Part shown: positions 1-7,686 of the stretch, piece by piece
Numbering within the stretch: position 1 is the first letter of the stretch
How the letters are laid out: each line of letters begins with the position of its first letter
NCBI GenBank assembly: GCA_017631885.1
Contig: JAGBSH010000004.1
Span: 1-64,000, forward strand
DNA length: 64,000 nt
Origin: Fibrobacteraceae bacterium
Lineage (GTDB): Bacteria > Fibrobacterota > Fibrobacteria > Fibrobacterales > Fibrobacteraceae
Direction: 5' to 3'
Position numbers and translations under genes: made by a program
Notes under the pieces: generated by a model
Told to the model about the DNA's origin: nothing
Databases searched by the model: none
What the model saw: the letters and a program-made list of their open reading frames with translations, nothing else

Positions 1-222
1 TAAATTCTCCGCCATCCACACTTGGTCTCCAATAGTTGTGTATTTGTATTCTTGTCCATCGCGCTCATCAACAAATGTTCCACGACCACTTTCTGGGCAA
101 ACTTTTGCGGCATCAAACTCTTCACTTGCACTAGAACTATTGTCAGAGCAAGCAATAAAAACAATGGATAATACACCCATAAACAAATATTTTGCTAATG
201 CAGAGAAACAATAATTTTGCAT
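1..222 (-). CDS. FISUMP-domain lipoprotein, C-terminus off the left edge
   Basis: Only the first 74 codons are present; the gene runs off the left edge. The N-terminus is a lipoprotein signal: a hydrophobic stretch ends in FIAC and is followed by SDNSSSASEE. The segment after residue 48 (TFVDERDGQEYKY, then VWMAENL) is the opening of the Fibrobacter succinogenes major paralogous domain, whose WMAENL motif is diagnostic. The start may be ATG at 222 or the internal ATG at 180 (MGVLSIVF), which gives a more typical signal length. It is a tandem paralogue of the next gene. The domain has no firmly known role; surface attachment is a guess. Confidence 0.8.
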   Translation of the reverse strand, partial: MQNYCFSALAKYLFMGVLSIVFIACSDNSSSASEEFDAAKVCPESGRGTFVDERDGQEYKYTTIGDQVWMAENL

Positions 223-326
223 AAAAAAACTCAAAAAGTGTGCAAGAATTTAGTAAAAAAACACAAAGATTCAATATACACAACACAGTAAAACTATCAC
301 ACTTTACATCCAAATTAAAAAATCAG

Positions 327-977
327 CTAATTGTCTTTTACGCAACGAACAGAACGAGCGTTTCCTTTATAGTGATAACGCAAATAAGCACTTTCAACAG
401 AATAATCTAAAACAAGATAATATGCCATGTATTCATCTTCTTCACTTTCTGTTTCTGTCCAAAAAGACGCATTTCTGCTTATATCTTCAAAACTGCCATC
501 GCTATTACGCATACCTGCAGGAAATGCTGAAAATTTAAAATCATCTGTACCATTTCCCCGAATGGTGTACCAATCAGCTTTTGACTTTAACATTTGCCCA
601 GCAATTGCTTCGCCACCAACATTTTTCATTAAAAGTTCAAATTCCATTTTGCTTGGTAAATGCCAGTAATCAGGGCATACTTCTAAAGCTAATTCCCATG
701 CATAAAGCCTTCCATACTTTTCACAATTTGCTGAGGCATCATCATAGCAATACGAATCCTCAGTTTCATAGTTTAAATTCTCAGCCATCCATGTTTGATT
801 GCCTATTTTTATGTATTTGTATTCTTGTCCATCGCGTTCATCAGTAAATGTTTCGAGCACGGATTCCTGAGGTTCAGAATTTTCTTTTTCAGATTCATTT
901 GCTGAAGAAGAATTACTTTCTGAACAAGCAAAGAAAAAGAATGAAATAAAAAAGATAGAAATGGTAAATCTTTTCAT
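327..977 (-). CDS. FISUMP-domain lipoprotein
   Basis: This 216-residue exported lipoprotein has a signal peptide ending in FFFFAC (Cys18), a Ser/Glu-rich tether to about residue 44, then the Fib_succ_major domain to the end. Visible motifs are TFTDERDGQEYKY, WMAENLNY, YGRLYAWELAL, CPDYWHLPS and a C-terminal ARSVRCVKD. Several Cys residues probably form disulfides. An in-frame ATG lies further upstream (1028), but ATG 977 is chosen because AGGAG sits just before it and the signal peptide starts there. Its closest neighbour is the truncated paralogue at 1-222, so this is a tandem duplication. Family membership is clear; function is unknown. Confidence 0.88.
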   Translation of the reverse strand: MKRFTISIFFISFFFFACSESNSSSANESEKENSEPQESVLETFTDERDGQEYKYIKIGNQTWMAENLNYETEDSYCYDDASANCEKYGRLYAWELALEVCPDYWHLPSKMEFELLMKNVGGEAIAGQMLKSKADWYTIRGNGTDDFKFSAFPAGMRNSDGSFEDISRNASFWTETESEEDEYMAYYLVLDYSVESAYLRYHYKGNARSVRCVKDN

Positions 978-1012
978 GATGACTCCTGAATAAAGAAAAA
1001 ATAATTTTTTAA

Positions 1013-1489
1013 TTATTTCGAAATACACCCAGCAATTGCTTTCACGGCAGAAATCAAATCTTGTGGAGCAACTTTTATTTGAAGGCCGCGCACACCAGCG
1101 CTTACAAAAATATATGGTTGAGAAAGCGCGCTTTCGTCAAAATAAGTTGGAAAATTCTTTTTCATACCAAGGGGCGAGCAACCGCCACGAATGTAACCTG
1201 TTAAAGGCAACAGTTCTTTAACGGCCACGGGCTCTACTTTTTTGTTTTCAGAAATTTTAGCAACCGCTTTTAAATCCACTTCTAAATGGCCTGGAATTAC
1301 ACAAACTAAAAGCCCCTTTTTATCACCACGAAGCAGAATAGTTTTAAAAACTTGTTCTATTGGTTCTGCTAAAGTTTCTGCCACATGAACGGCGCTTAAA
1401 TCAGATTCATCAACATCGTAGGGAATAAGTTCGTATGAAATTTTTTGTCTATCAAGAATTCTTGCGGCATTTGTTTTCACTATTTTCAT
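1013..1489 (-). CDS. ybaK: YbaK/EbsC-type aminoacyl-tRNA deacylase
   Basis: A 158-residue single-domain protein of the YbaK/ProX superfamily. YbaK hydrolyses Cys mischarged onto tRNA(Pro), a trans-editing step in the cytoplasm. The family's catalytic-region lysine is in VFKTILLRG (Lys49), and the GGCSPLGMKK loop typical of YbaK is near residues 102-111. Length matches the family (about 155-160). It lies 35 nt upstream of the FISUMP gene in the same direction and is divergent from the cobalamin-controlled receptor gene. Specificity for Cys-tRNA(Pro) rather than another editing substrate is inferred from the subfamily. Confidence 0.88.
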   Translation of the reverse strand: MKIVKTNAARILDRQKISYELIPYDVDESDLSAVHVAETLAEPIEQVFKTILLRGDKKGLLVCVIPGHLEVDLKAVAKISENKKVEPVAVKELLPLTGYIRGGCSPLGMKKNFPTYFDESALSQPYIFVSAGVRGLQIKVAPQDLISAVKAIAGCISK

Positions 1490-1511
1490 AATACACTAAC
1501 ATAGAATTTTA

Positions 1512-1540
1512 TTGACAATATTTTATCGTGTTATTATTTT
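1512..1540 (+). promoter_or_regulatory. candidate sigma-70-type promoter for the cobalamin riboswitch operon
   Basis: TTGACA at 1512-1517 and TATTTT at 1535-1540 are 17 bp apart, placing a start of transcription shortly before the riboswitch. It sits in the divergent gap between ybaK and the receptor gene. Only the -35 box is a perfect match. Confidence 0.45.
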
Positions 1541-1551
1541 TTCTTACAAAT

Positions 1552-1716
1552 TCCATGCCCTGAAAAGCTCTGCTGTAAGCAGAAGAGAATCCCGTGAAAT
1601 CCGGGAGCGGTCGCGCCGCTGTAAAGGGGGACGAAATCGGCATAAACCAATGTCTAAAAAAGATGTGAAGGAGCCGAAAGTAGAAAGATCCCTGAGCCAG
1701 AAGAACTGTGGAACCT
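1552..1716 (+). promoter_or_regulatory. cobalamin (AdoCbl) riboswitch
   Basis: The leader before the TonB receptor carries the ordered cobalamin riboswitch landmarks: the purine-rich AAGAGAATCCCGTGAAATC segment, GGGAGCGGTCGCGCCGCTGTAA (the conserved GCGGTC...GCCGCTGTAA core), a GACGAAATCGGC segment, and a 3' B12-box-like AGCCAGAAGAACTG. The real start codon follows at 1737 with AAAGGAAACG before it, so the aptamer is close enough to control translation start. An open reading frame runs through the aptamer from 1512, but that is read-through and not the gene start. Repression of the two downstream genes by cobalamin is expected from the family. Confidence 0.9.
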
Positions 1717-1736
1717 TAAACTTTTTAAAGGAAACG

Positions 1737-3728
1737 ATGCGCACGACGTCTTTCTATATTTCTTCTGTTGCCATAGTAACACTCTTTTGGTTTGCTCCAA
1801 CGCTTGCCGGCGAATATAGCGTGCAAGAACTAGGTTCTTCTGAAATCCGCGATAATTCATTTTTTGAAAAGAAAAAAACAGATGTTGAAATTTTGACCCA
1901 AAAAGATTGGGAAGGTAAAAACTTTTCTTTAGCCGATTTTTTAGCCAAACAAACAGGAATTCAATTTTTTAAACAAGGTGGTTTAGGGAGTTTCGAAAGT
2001 GTTTCTATCCGCGGAATTTCAGGCAAAAATATCTTGATTTGCATTGATGGCATTGCACAAAATTCTGCTAATGGAGGAGCTTTTGACTTAAGTAAAATTG
2101 ACTTGAATTTAATAGAAAAAATTGAAATTTATAAAAACAATATTCCGGCAAAATTTGGAAATGGAAAACTGGGCGGCGCCATAAATTTTATAACTAAAAA
2201 ATCACTTCAACATTCAGGAAAAATTCTCGCTTCTTATGGGAGTTATAATTTCTGGGAAACTAGCGCTCAAATTTCGGTTTCACCCAAAGACAGCTTTTAT
2301 ATTTCTGCTGGAATTTCTACAAAACATTCTGACAACGATTACGAATTTAAAAACAGAAACGGAACTTTTTATGACACTTCTGACGACTTTACAGACAAAA
2401 GAGAAAATGCGGAATACACTGAAAATTCTTTTTCTTTACAACTTCGCAAATTACACGCAAATGATTTCTTTTCCACATTTTCAATTTATGGTTTTCACGC
2501 AGAAGGCGGAATTCCTGGCCGCGAAGATTACCAAACCAAAATAGCATCTTTCAACGGCAATTTTTTACAATGGCATTATCGTTTAGAGACTCCTGAAATA
2601 AAAAGCGGCTTTTGGCTTTACCCTGGAATTTCTGGAAAGCTCAATAAAAACATGGGTGAATCTTATTACCCTTTAGACCATATTGGTTACCTTTCTTCAG
2701 ATTTTTTAGAATACGGAATATTGCATTTTTCTTTAACTCCAGAATTTTATGTTGAATGGAATACTAATTATTTCGAAAGTTCTGCGCGTATTGATTTGAA
2801 TTATGAAAATGGAATGCCAAGAGGCAATTCTACTGATTGGGAATTAGAACGATTTTCTTCAAATATCTCTTTTGATTTTTTATACAACTTAAATTCATTT
2901 TTAAAATTTGGCAGTAAAATCGGAACACTTTTCAGACAAGATGAAATCGACAAAGGCAAATTTATTTTACCCACAGGAACAAGAAATTTAGACAAAGAAA
3001 ATCTTGACGATTTTTCTTTTATGGGGAACGCTTTTTTAATTTTTGAAAAAGAAAAGTTTCCGCTTTCAGCAAGCATTTCTTTTGGTAAATTTTTCAGACA
3101 GCCAGAACTTATGGAACTTTATGGCGTGTTTCCCGGCAGCATTTCGAACCCTGATTTAAAAGAAGAAAATGCATTGCGTTTTGAGGCGAGCGCCTTTTTA
3201 GAAATAACACCTAACACCAATCTAAAAACAGCTTACTTTGAAACCCATTCTGAAAATGGTATTTATTGGATTACAAGCGGAACATTTATGAAACCCGAAA
3301 ATATTGGAAAAGCTTTTATCCGAGGCTTTGAAGCAGCGCTTGAAAGTAAACCACTTTCATTTCTAGAAATTTCTTTACGAGCTACATTACAAAAAACAGA
3401 AGACAAATCAAATTCAAAAACTTATAACGGAAACCAATTACCTGGCGAACCAACTCATTCTTATTTTTCACAAATCGGACTTTTATTTTATCCTTTTACT
3501 TTTCATTTTTCCGCGTCATATAAATCTGTAATTTATGGGGACAGGGCAGAAAAATTAAAACAACCGGGAACTCCTCATTACACGCTTTCTGTTTCTTACG
3601 ATTTTTTAGAAAAAAGTCGATTGATTTTTGCTATCGATAATTTAAGCGATGAAACTTACCGACATATTTATACGCCTTTCCCTATTCCAGGGCGAGAATA
3701 CCATTTAACCTTTATCCAAAATTTCTAA
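1737..3728 (+). CDS. btuB: TonB-dependent receptor, BtuB-like (cobalamin uptake)
   Basis: A 663-residue outer-membrane receptor. A signal peptide covers residues 1-24 (ends in LAG). The plug domain follows at about 50-155, with SLADFLAKQTGIQFF, SVSIRGISGKNILICIDGIAQN and the plug end FGNGKLGGAINFITKK. The rest is a beta-barrel of alternating strands ending in FIQNF, a typical C-terminal aromatic. The start was placed at 1737 because the riboswitch occupies the upstream frame and AAAGGA precedes this ATG. The riboswitch and the downstream propeller lipoprotein support corrinoid transport. The symbol reflects function by context; overall barrel identity to BtuB was not measured. Confidence 0.9.
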   Translation: MRTTSFYISSVAIVTLFWFAPTLAGEYSVQELGSSEIRDNSFFEKKKTDVEILTQKDWEGKNFSLADFLAKQTGIQFFKQGGLGSFESVSIRGISGKNILICIDGIAQNSANGGAFDLSKIDLNLIEKIEIYKNNIPAKFGNGKLGGAINFITKKSLQHSGKILASYGSYNFWETSAQISVSPKDSFYISAGISTKHSDNDYEFKNRNGTFYDTSDDFTDKRENAEYTENSFSLQLRKLHANDFFSTFSIYGFHAEGGIPGREDYQTKIASFNGNFLQWHYRLETPEIKSGFWLYPGISGKLNKNMGESYYPLDHIGYLSSDFLEYGILHFSLTPEFYVEWNTNYFESSARIDLNYENGMPRGNSTDWELERFSSNISFDFLYNLNSFLKFGSKIGTLFRQDEIDKGKFILPTGTRNLDKENLDDFSFMGNAFLIFEKEKFPLSASISFGKFFRQPELMELYGVFPGSISNPDLKEENALRFEASAFLEITPNTNLKTAYFETHSENGIYWITSGTFMKPENIGKAFIRGFEAALESKPLSFLEISLRATLQKTEDKSNSKTYNGNQLPGEPTHSYFSQIGLLFYPFTFHFSASYKSVIYGDRAEKLKQPGTPHYTLSVSYDFLEKSRLIFAIDNLSDETYRHIYTPFPIPGREYHLTFIQNF

Positions 3729-3749
3729 CAAATTAAATTAGGAGAAATC

Positions 3750-4853
3750 ATGAAAAAAATCTACTCTCTTTTATTTGCTGCTTTGCTGCTTGTAGCTTGT
3801 AGCGATAATTCTTCTTCGGCTAATGAAGAAGCAGAAAATACACAATCCACACAAGAATCTAAAATTTTTATTTTTGGGTCAGATTACACAACAGGGGAAC
3901 TTTACATAAATTCAACGGAACAAACATTCCTCTTTAACCAAGATTCTAAAGTAATTGCTGCTGGCGAAAACGTTTATGTTTTAGAGCGATATGGCGCCGA
4001 TAATGTTATCAAATTAAGTAAAGAAAAAAATGCTGAAAAATATGAAGTCTCATGGCAAATTGCTTTAGAAGATGCTTCTAACCCTAGCGATATTGTTTCT
4101 ATCGACAAAGAGAAATTATGGCTTTCTCAAGAAGGCGCCGACAACATTTTACAACTTGACGCTAATACAGGAAAAATTTTAAAACAAATTAATATTCAAA
4201 AATTTAAAGATAAAAATGGATTAAGCGCAGGCGCTGTTGATTTAGAAATTAAAAACGATACACTTTTTGTTCTTTTACAGCGCTATGCTTTTGATTCAGA
4301 GATGTTTAGTACGTATTACCCGAATACAGGTTTGCTCGTTTTATATAATAAAAATTCTGGTGAATTTTTAGATACGCTCTTTTTACTTTCTAAAAACCCT
4401 ACTGCAATAAAAATTTCAAATGACAAACTTTACATTGCTTCTCTTGGACCATATAATGATTCGTACGGAACCGATGCAGATTCATTAAGAGGCGTTGAAA
4501 TTTTTGATGCAAAAAATTCTAAATCACATTTTATAATTTCTGGAAAAGAATTAGGCGGCGGCATTTATGCTTTTGCGACAAGTGCAACAGAACCCATTGC
4601 TTTTGCAGCAATTTACAAATCTTTTGGTGACACCCCTTTAATGCAAATTGATTTAAAAAACAGTTCCAATAAAATAATTGAAGGTGTGCAAGATGCAGAA
4701 GGCGGGCTTGCTTTTGATAATGTTAGCGAAACTCTTTATATCGGCGACAGAACTTATGGGAACGAAAAAGTTTATACATGGCAAAATGATTCTCTTGAAC
4801 CCCTTGATTATCAAGGAACGCTCCCGCCTTATAATATGGCGGTGTTAAATTAA
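3750..4853 (+). CDS. beta-propeller surface lipoprotein, BtuG-like candidate
   Basis: This 367-residue lipoprotein has signal peptide MKKIYSLLFAALLLVAC (Cys17) and a Ser/Glu-rich tether. The rest repeats a blade-like pattern of short strands, such as NVYVLERYGADNVIKL, LWLSQEGADNILQLD, TLFVLLQRY and TLYIGDRTYG, consistent with a YncE-type seven-bladed propeller. It begins 21 nt after the receptor stop with AGGAG before ATG, so the pair forms an operon under the cobalamin riboswitch. In Bacteroides, BtuG is a surface propeller lipoprotein that captures B12 and passes it to BtuB; the same role is inferred here from context and fold, not from detected sequence identity. Confidence 0.75.
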   Translation: MKKIYSLLFAALLLVACSDNSSSANEEAENTQSTQESKIFIFGSDYTTGELYINSTEQTFLFNQDSKVIAAGENVYVLERYGADNVIKLSKEKNAEKYEVSWQIALEDASNPSDIVSIDKEKLWLSQEGADNILQLDANTGKILKQINIQKFKDKNGLSAGAVDLEIKNDTLFVLLQRYAFDSEMFSTYYPNTGLLVLYNKNSGEFLDTLFLLSKNPTAIKISNDKLYIASLGPYNDSYGTDADSLRGVEIFDAKNSKSHFIISGKELGGGIYAFATSATEPIAFAAIYKSFGDTPLMQIDLKNSSNKIIEGVQDAEGGLAFDNVSETLYIGDRTYGNEKVYTWQNDSLEPLDYQGTLPPYNMAVLN

Positions 4854-4954
4854 ATCTATAGAATTATGGTATTTTTCCTAGAGTAAGGATTGGTTCACTT
4901 GTATTTATTGAATCTAGTATGCTTATGATTATAGGTTTTGAATTTTAGTTGTAG

Positions 4955-4988
4955 AAAAGGCAAGAACAAATGTTCTTGCCTTTTTTTT
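4955..4988 (+). terminator. rho-independent terminator after the btuB/btuG-like operon
   Basis: Perfect arms AAAAGGCAAGAACA and TGTTCTTGCCTTTT (4955-4968 and 4971-4984) with a 2-nt loop, followed by a T run. Confidence 0.85.
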
Positions 4989-5033
4989 CTGTTTATAAAA
5001 CATTTCCAATTTTTCTGAATAGAAAAATTGCGA

Positions 5034-5064
5034 AAAAAACATACCGCCGAGCTTTGCTCGGCGG
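5034..5064 (-). terminator. rho-independent terminator of metY
   Basis: ATACCGCCGAG/CTCGGCGGTAT arms around a TTTG-type loop. Read on the minus strand the stem is followed by a run of T, so it ends the metY transcript coming from the right. Confidence 0.8.
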
Positions 5065-5091
5065 TATAAAATTTCTCTAAAAAATATTGAA

Positions 5092-6369
5092 TTAAATCTG
5101 AGAAAGAGCTTGCTCTAAATCAGCAATAATATCTTCCACATTTTCAATTCCAACAGAGAAACGAATCAAATCTGGGCGAATACCAGCTTCTAACAATTGT
5201 TCGTCTGAAAGTTGGCGATGAGTATGACTTGCTGGGTGCAACACACAACTTCTAGCATCAGCCACATGCGTTACAATGCAAATCATTTTCAAAGAATCCA
5301 TAAATTGAATCGATTTATCACGACCGCCTTTAACGCCAAAAGTCAAAACACCACAAGGCAAGCCATTCGTAAATTGCTTTTTAGAAAGTTCATAATATTT
5401 ATTACCTTCAAGCCCTGCATAATCTACCCAAGCAACCTTCGGGTGATTTTGCAAATACTTAGCAACAGCTAAAGCATTTTCACAATGACGAGGCACGCGC
5501 AAATGAAGTGTCTCTAAACCAATGTTTAACAAGAAAGCATTTTGCGGAGATTGAATAGAACCCAAATCACGCATTAACTGAGCGGTAGCTTTAGTAATGT
5601 AAGCGCCTTTACCGAAAGCTTTTGTGTAAGCAAGTCCATGGTAAGAAGGATCCGGCTCTGTTAAACCTTTAAATTTGTCGTGATAAGCTTCCCAGTCAAA
5701 ATTTCCGCTATCTACAATTACACCGCCAACAGCACAAGCATGACCATCCATATACTTGGTAGTAGAATGCGTAACAATGTCTGCACCAAATTCAAACGGG
5801 CGGCAATTTACTGGAGTTGCAAATGTGTTATCAATAATCAAAGGAACGCCATGCTTATGAGCAATTTTTGCCATGCGTTCAATATCTAAAACAGAACCAG
5901 CTGGGTTTGCAATTGTTTCACCAAAAAACGCTTTTGTATTTGGGCGGAAAGCTTTTTCAATTTCTTCGTCAGAAGCGTCTTGGTCAACAAAAGTCACTTC
6001 TATTCCAAGCTTACGCATAGTCACTTCGAACAAATTAAAGGTGCCGCCATAAATTGCAGCCGTACTAATAAAATGATCGCCTGCTTCGCAAATATTAAAA
6101 ATGGAATAGAAAGAAGCTGCCTGGCCAGAAGAAGTAAGCATAGCAGCCACACCGCCTTCTAACGCAGCAATTTTTTTTGCAACAACATCATTTGTCGGAT
6201 TCTGCAAACGAGTATAAAAATAACCTTCTGCCTTCAAGTCAAAAAGGTCAGCCATCTGTGCGCTTGTATCGTACTTAAAAGTTGTGCTTTGATAAATTGG
6301 AACTACTCTAGGTTCACCTTTTTTAGGTTCCCAACCACCTTGAACGCAAGTCGTTTCTATTTTGGCCAT
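5092..6369 (-). CDS. metY: O-acetylhomoserine sulfhydrylase (PLP-dependent Cys/Met metabolism)
   Basis: A 425-residue PLP enzyme of the Cys/Met-metabolism fold-type I family. MetY makes homocysteine from O-acetylhomoserine and sulfide in methionine synthesis. The PLP lysine is Lys205 in [10 protein letters not shown]. Other family marks are [41 protein letters not shown] and the late [15 protein letters not shown]. Length about 425 and the [10 protein letters not shown] segment fit MetY rather than the shorter MetB/MetC (about 380-400). It is monocistronic with its own terminator, and ATG 6369 has AAGG a few bases upstream. No SAM riboswitch was seen in the short leader. Confidence 0.92.
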   Translation of the reverse strand: MAKIETTCVQGGWEPKKGEPRVVPIYQSTTFKYDTSAQMADLFDLKAEGYFYTRLQNPTNDVVAKKIAALEGGVAAMLTSSGQAASFYSIFNICEAGDHFISTAAIYGGTFNLFEVTMRKLGIEVTFVDQDASDEEIEKAFRPNTKAFFGETIANPAGSVLDIERMAKIAHKHGVPLIIDNTFATPVNCRPFEFGADIVTHSTTKYMDGHACAVGGVIVDSGNFDWEAYHDKFKGLTEPDPSYHGLAYTKAFGKGAYITKATAQLMRDLGSIQSPQNAFLLNIGLETLHLRVPRHCENALAVAKYLQNHPKVAWVDYAGLEGNKYYELSKKQFTNGLPCGVLTFGVKGGRDKSIQFMDSLKMICIVTHVADARSCVLHPASHTHRQLSDEQLLEAGIRPDLIRFSVGIENVEDIIADLEQALSQI

Positions 6370-6420
6370 AATTTTTAACCTTTGTTTTAATTTTTTGAAA
6401 ATATAACAAACCCACTTACC

Positions 6421-7395
6421 TTAAAGAATATTTTTTACTCGGTATTTTGTGTTTCTGCCTTTTGTTTTTGGATTTTTCTCTAAGATTCCTTTTTCAATCA
6501 TCGATTTAAAATCCCGCAATGCAGAATCATGCGAAATATTTTCTTGATTTGCCCACTTTGACGAAGAAATTTCTCCGCCATTTTTTCTTAAAAATTCTAA
6601 AAGAGACATTTCACGCGGTAAAAGCGAAACATTCCCTAAACGTAAACGCTGTAAAGTTTCAGCGAGAGGAATTTCCCATTCTTTTTCTGCAAAAACCAAT
6701 GCTGATTTTATTTGAGAAAAAAACCAAAGCAGCCATTTTGTGATATTGCCATTCCCCACCCATGTTCTTTCAAGAATCAAAAAATACTCTTCTTTATTTT
6801 TCAAGATTTGTGCAAACACAGAATAAAACCGAAACGCAGAATTTTCACTTCGCGACAAAGCTAAATCACAAAGAATTCGTGCCATACAACCATTCCCTGA
6901 CTGAAACGGCCGAATCGTCAAAAACCAAAAATGAATAATGCCAGCCACTAATACTGGGTCAAGTTCTGCATTATTGAAAAATTCTAACAACAACGAGAGT
7001 TCTGTTTCAACTCGCTCTGCCGAAACACCTGAAAAAAAAGCTTGCTCGCCACTTTTTGTTAAAAAAGAAATTCCGCTAGAAGAATTTTCGCGCAAGTAGC
7101 CGTTATAACCAAGCGAAGCATGCAAACGACAAAGCGCTTTTGTATCTAACGGAGAATCATAATTTTCAAAAGTATGCACAAGGGCAGAACGAATATCTCC
7201 ATGAACACCATCTATTGCTAAAAGAGCTTGCCAATCTCGTAAGCGAACGCTTTTTGACTTTTCTTCTCCAAATGCAAAAAGAAGTTTTCCAGAAAGTTTC
7301 CCTTGGAAAGCGCGCACTTCTGCTAATGCAGAAAGTGTTTTTAACAAATCATAACGAAAGTTTGTCCAATCAGGGTATTGATGAATAAAAAGCAT
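6421..7395 (-). CDS. DUF4172-Fic-HTH protein with degenerate Fic motif
   Basis: A 324-residue protein with three parts: a DUF4172-like N-terminus (FIHQYPDWTNFRYD), a Fic core around residues 120-215, and a C-terminal winged-helix region (about 255-320). Fic enzymes usually transfer AMP to target proteins using a HPFxDGNGRxxR loop. Here residues 162-173 read RPFQSGNGCMAR. The catalytic His is Arg162, the metal-binding acid is Ser166 and the first loop Arg is Cys170, while P, F, GNG and the final Arg remain. AMP transfer is therefore unlikely. Two identical palindromic sites lie upstream (7416 and 7577), so a DNA-binding or autoregulatory role is possible. The reading frame is intact. Confidence 0.85.
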   Translation of the reverse strand: MLFIHQYPDWTNFRYDLLKTLSALAEVRAFQGKLSGKLLFAFGEEKSKSVRLRDWQALLAIDGVHGDIRSALVHTFENYDSPLDTKALCRLHASLGYNGYLRENSSSGISFLTKSGEQAFFSGVSAERVETELSLLLEFFNNAELDPVLVAGIIHFWFLTIRPFQSGNGCMARILCDLALSRSENSAFRFYSVFAQILKNKEEYFLILERTWVGNGNITKWLLWFFSQIKSALVFAEKEWEIPLAETLQRLRLGNVSLLPREMSLLEFLRKNGGEISSSKWANQENISHDSALRDFKSMIEKGILEKNPKTKGRNTKYRVKNIL

Positions 7396-7415
7396 GAGCT
7401 AAATATAATTTATAT

Positions 7416-7434
7416 ACGCATATTTTGCGTAGAA
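7416..7434. promoter_or_regulatory. palindromic operator candidate, copy 1
   Basis: ACGCATATTTTGCGTAGAA, 21 nt upstream of the Fic start codon. With the preceding T it has perfect 6-bp arms TACGCA/TGCGTA around 5 nt. A 19-nt identical copy lies 161 bp away. The likely binder is the HTH domain of the neighbouring Fic protein, by inference only. Confidence 0.5.
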
Positions 7435-7491
7435 TTAAAAAGAAATTCTGCTTTTATTTTTAGATTTTTTTTGAAAAGCCACTTTTAAGAA

Positions 7492-7517
7492 CTCTCCTTC
7501 CCTTAAAAAAGGAGAGA
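7492..7517. repeat. inverted repeat between the two operator candidates
   Basis: CTCTCCTT and AAGGAGAG form an 8-bp hairpin around a short A/T-rich loop. No clear T run follows on the plus strand. It may be a weak terminator or part of the regulatory region. Confidence 0.4.
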
Positions 7518-7576
7518 GAAGTTTGTAAAAATTTTAAGCATAACTAACGGAAAATAAAGGATTTAGTTCTTTATTA

Positions 7577-7595
7577 ACGCATATTTTGCGTAGAA
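7577..7595. promoter_or_regulatory. palindromic operator candidate, copy 2
   Basis: Exact second copy of ACGCATATTTTGCGTAGAA, 92 nt before the aldolase start and 182 nt from the Fic start. Its position between divergent genes suggests that it could affect both. Confidence 0.5.
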
Positions 7596-7686
7596 AATAC
7601 ATTTTTTTATTTTTTATCCATGCAAACCCATTGTTTTTTAAAAAGATGCTTTTATCTTTGTACAAAAATTATCAAAGGAATAAAAA

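Noticed and set aside
1512-1736. N-terminal extension of the TonB receptor frame
   Set aside because: The frame is open but crosses the cobalamin riboswitch; ribosome site and signal peptide place the start at 1737.
6370-6420. SAM riboswitch for metY
   Set aside because: The leader is short and lacks SAM aptamer landmarks.
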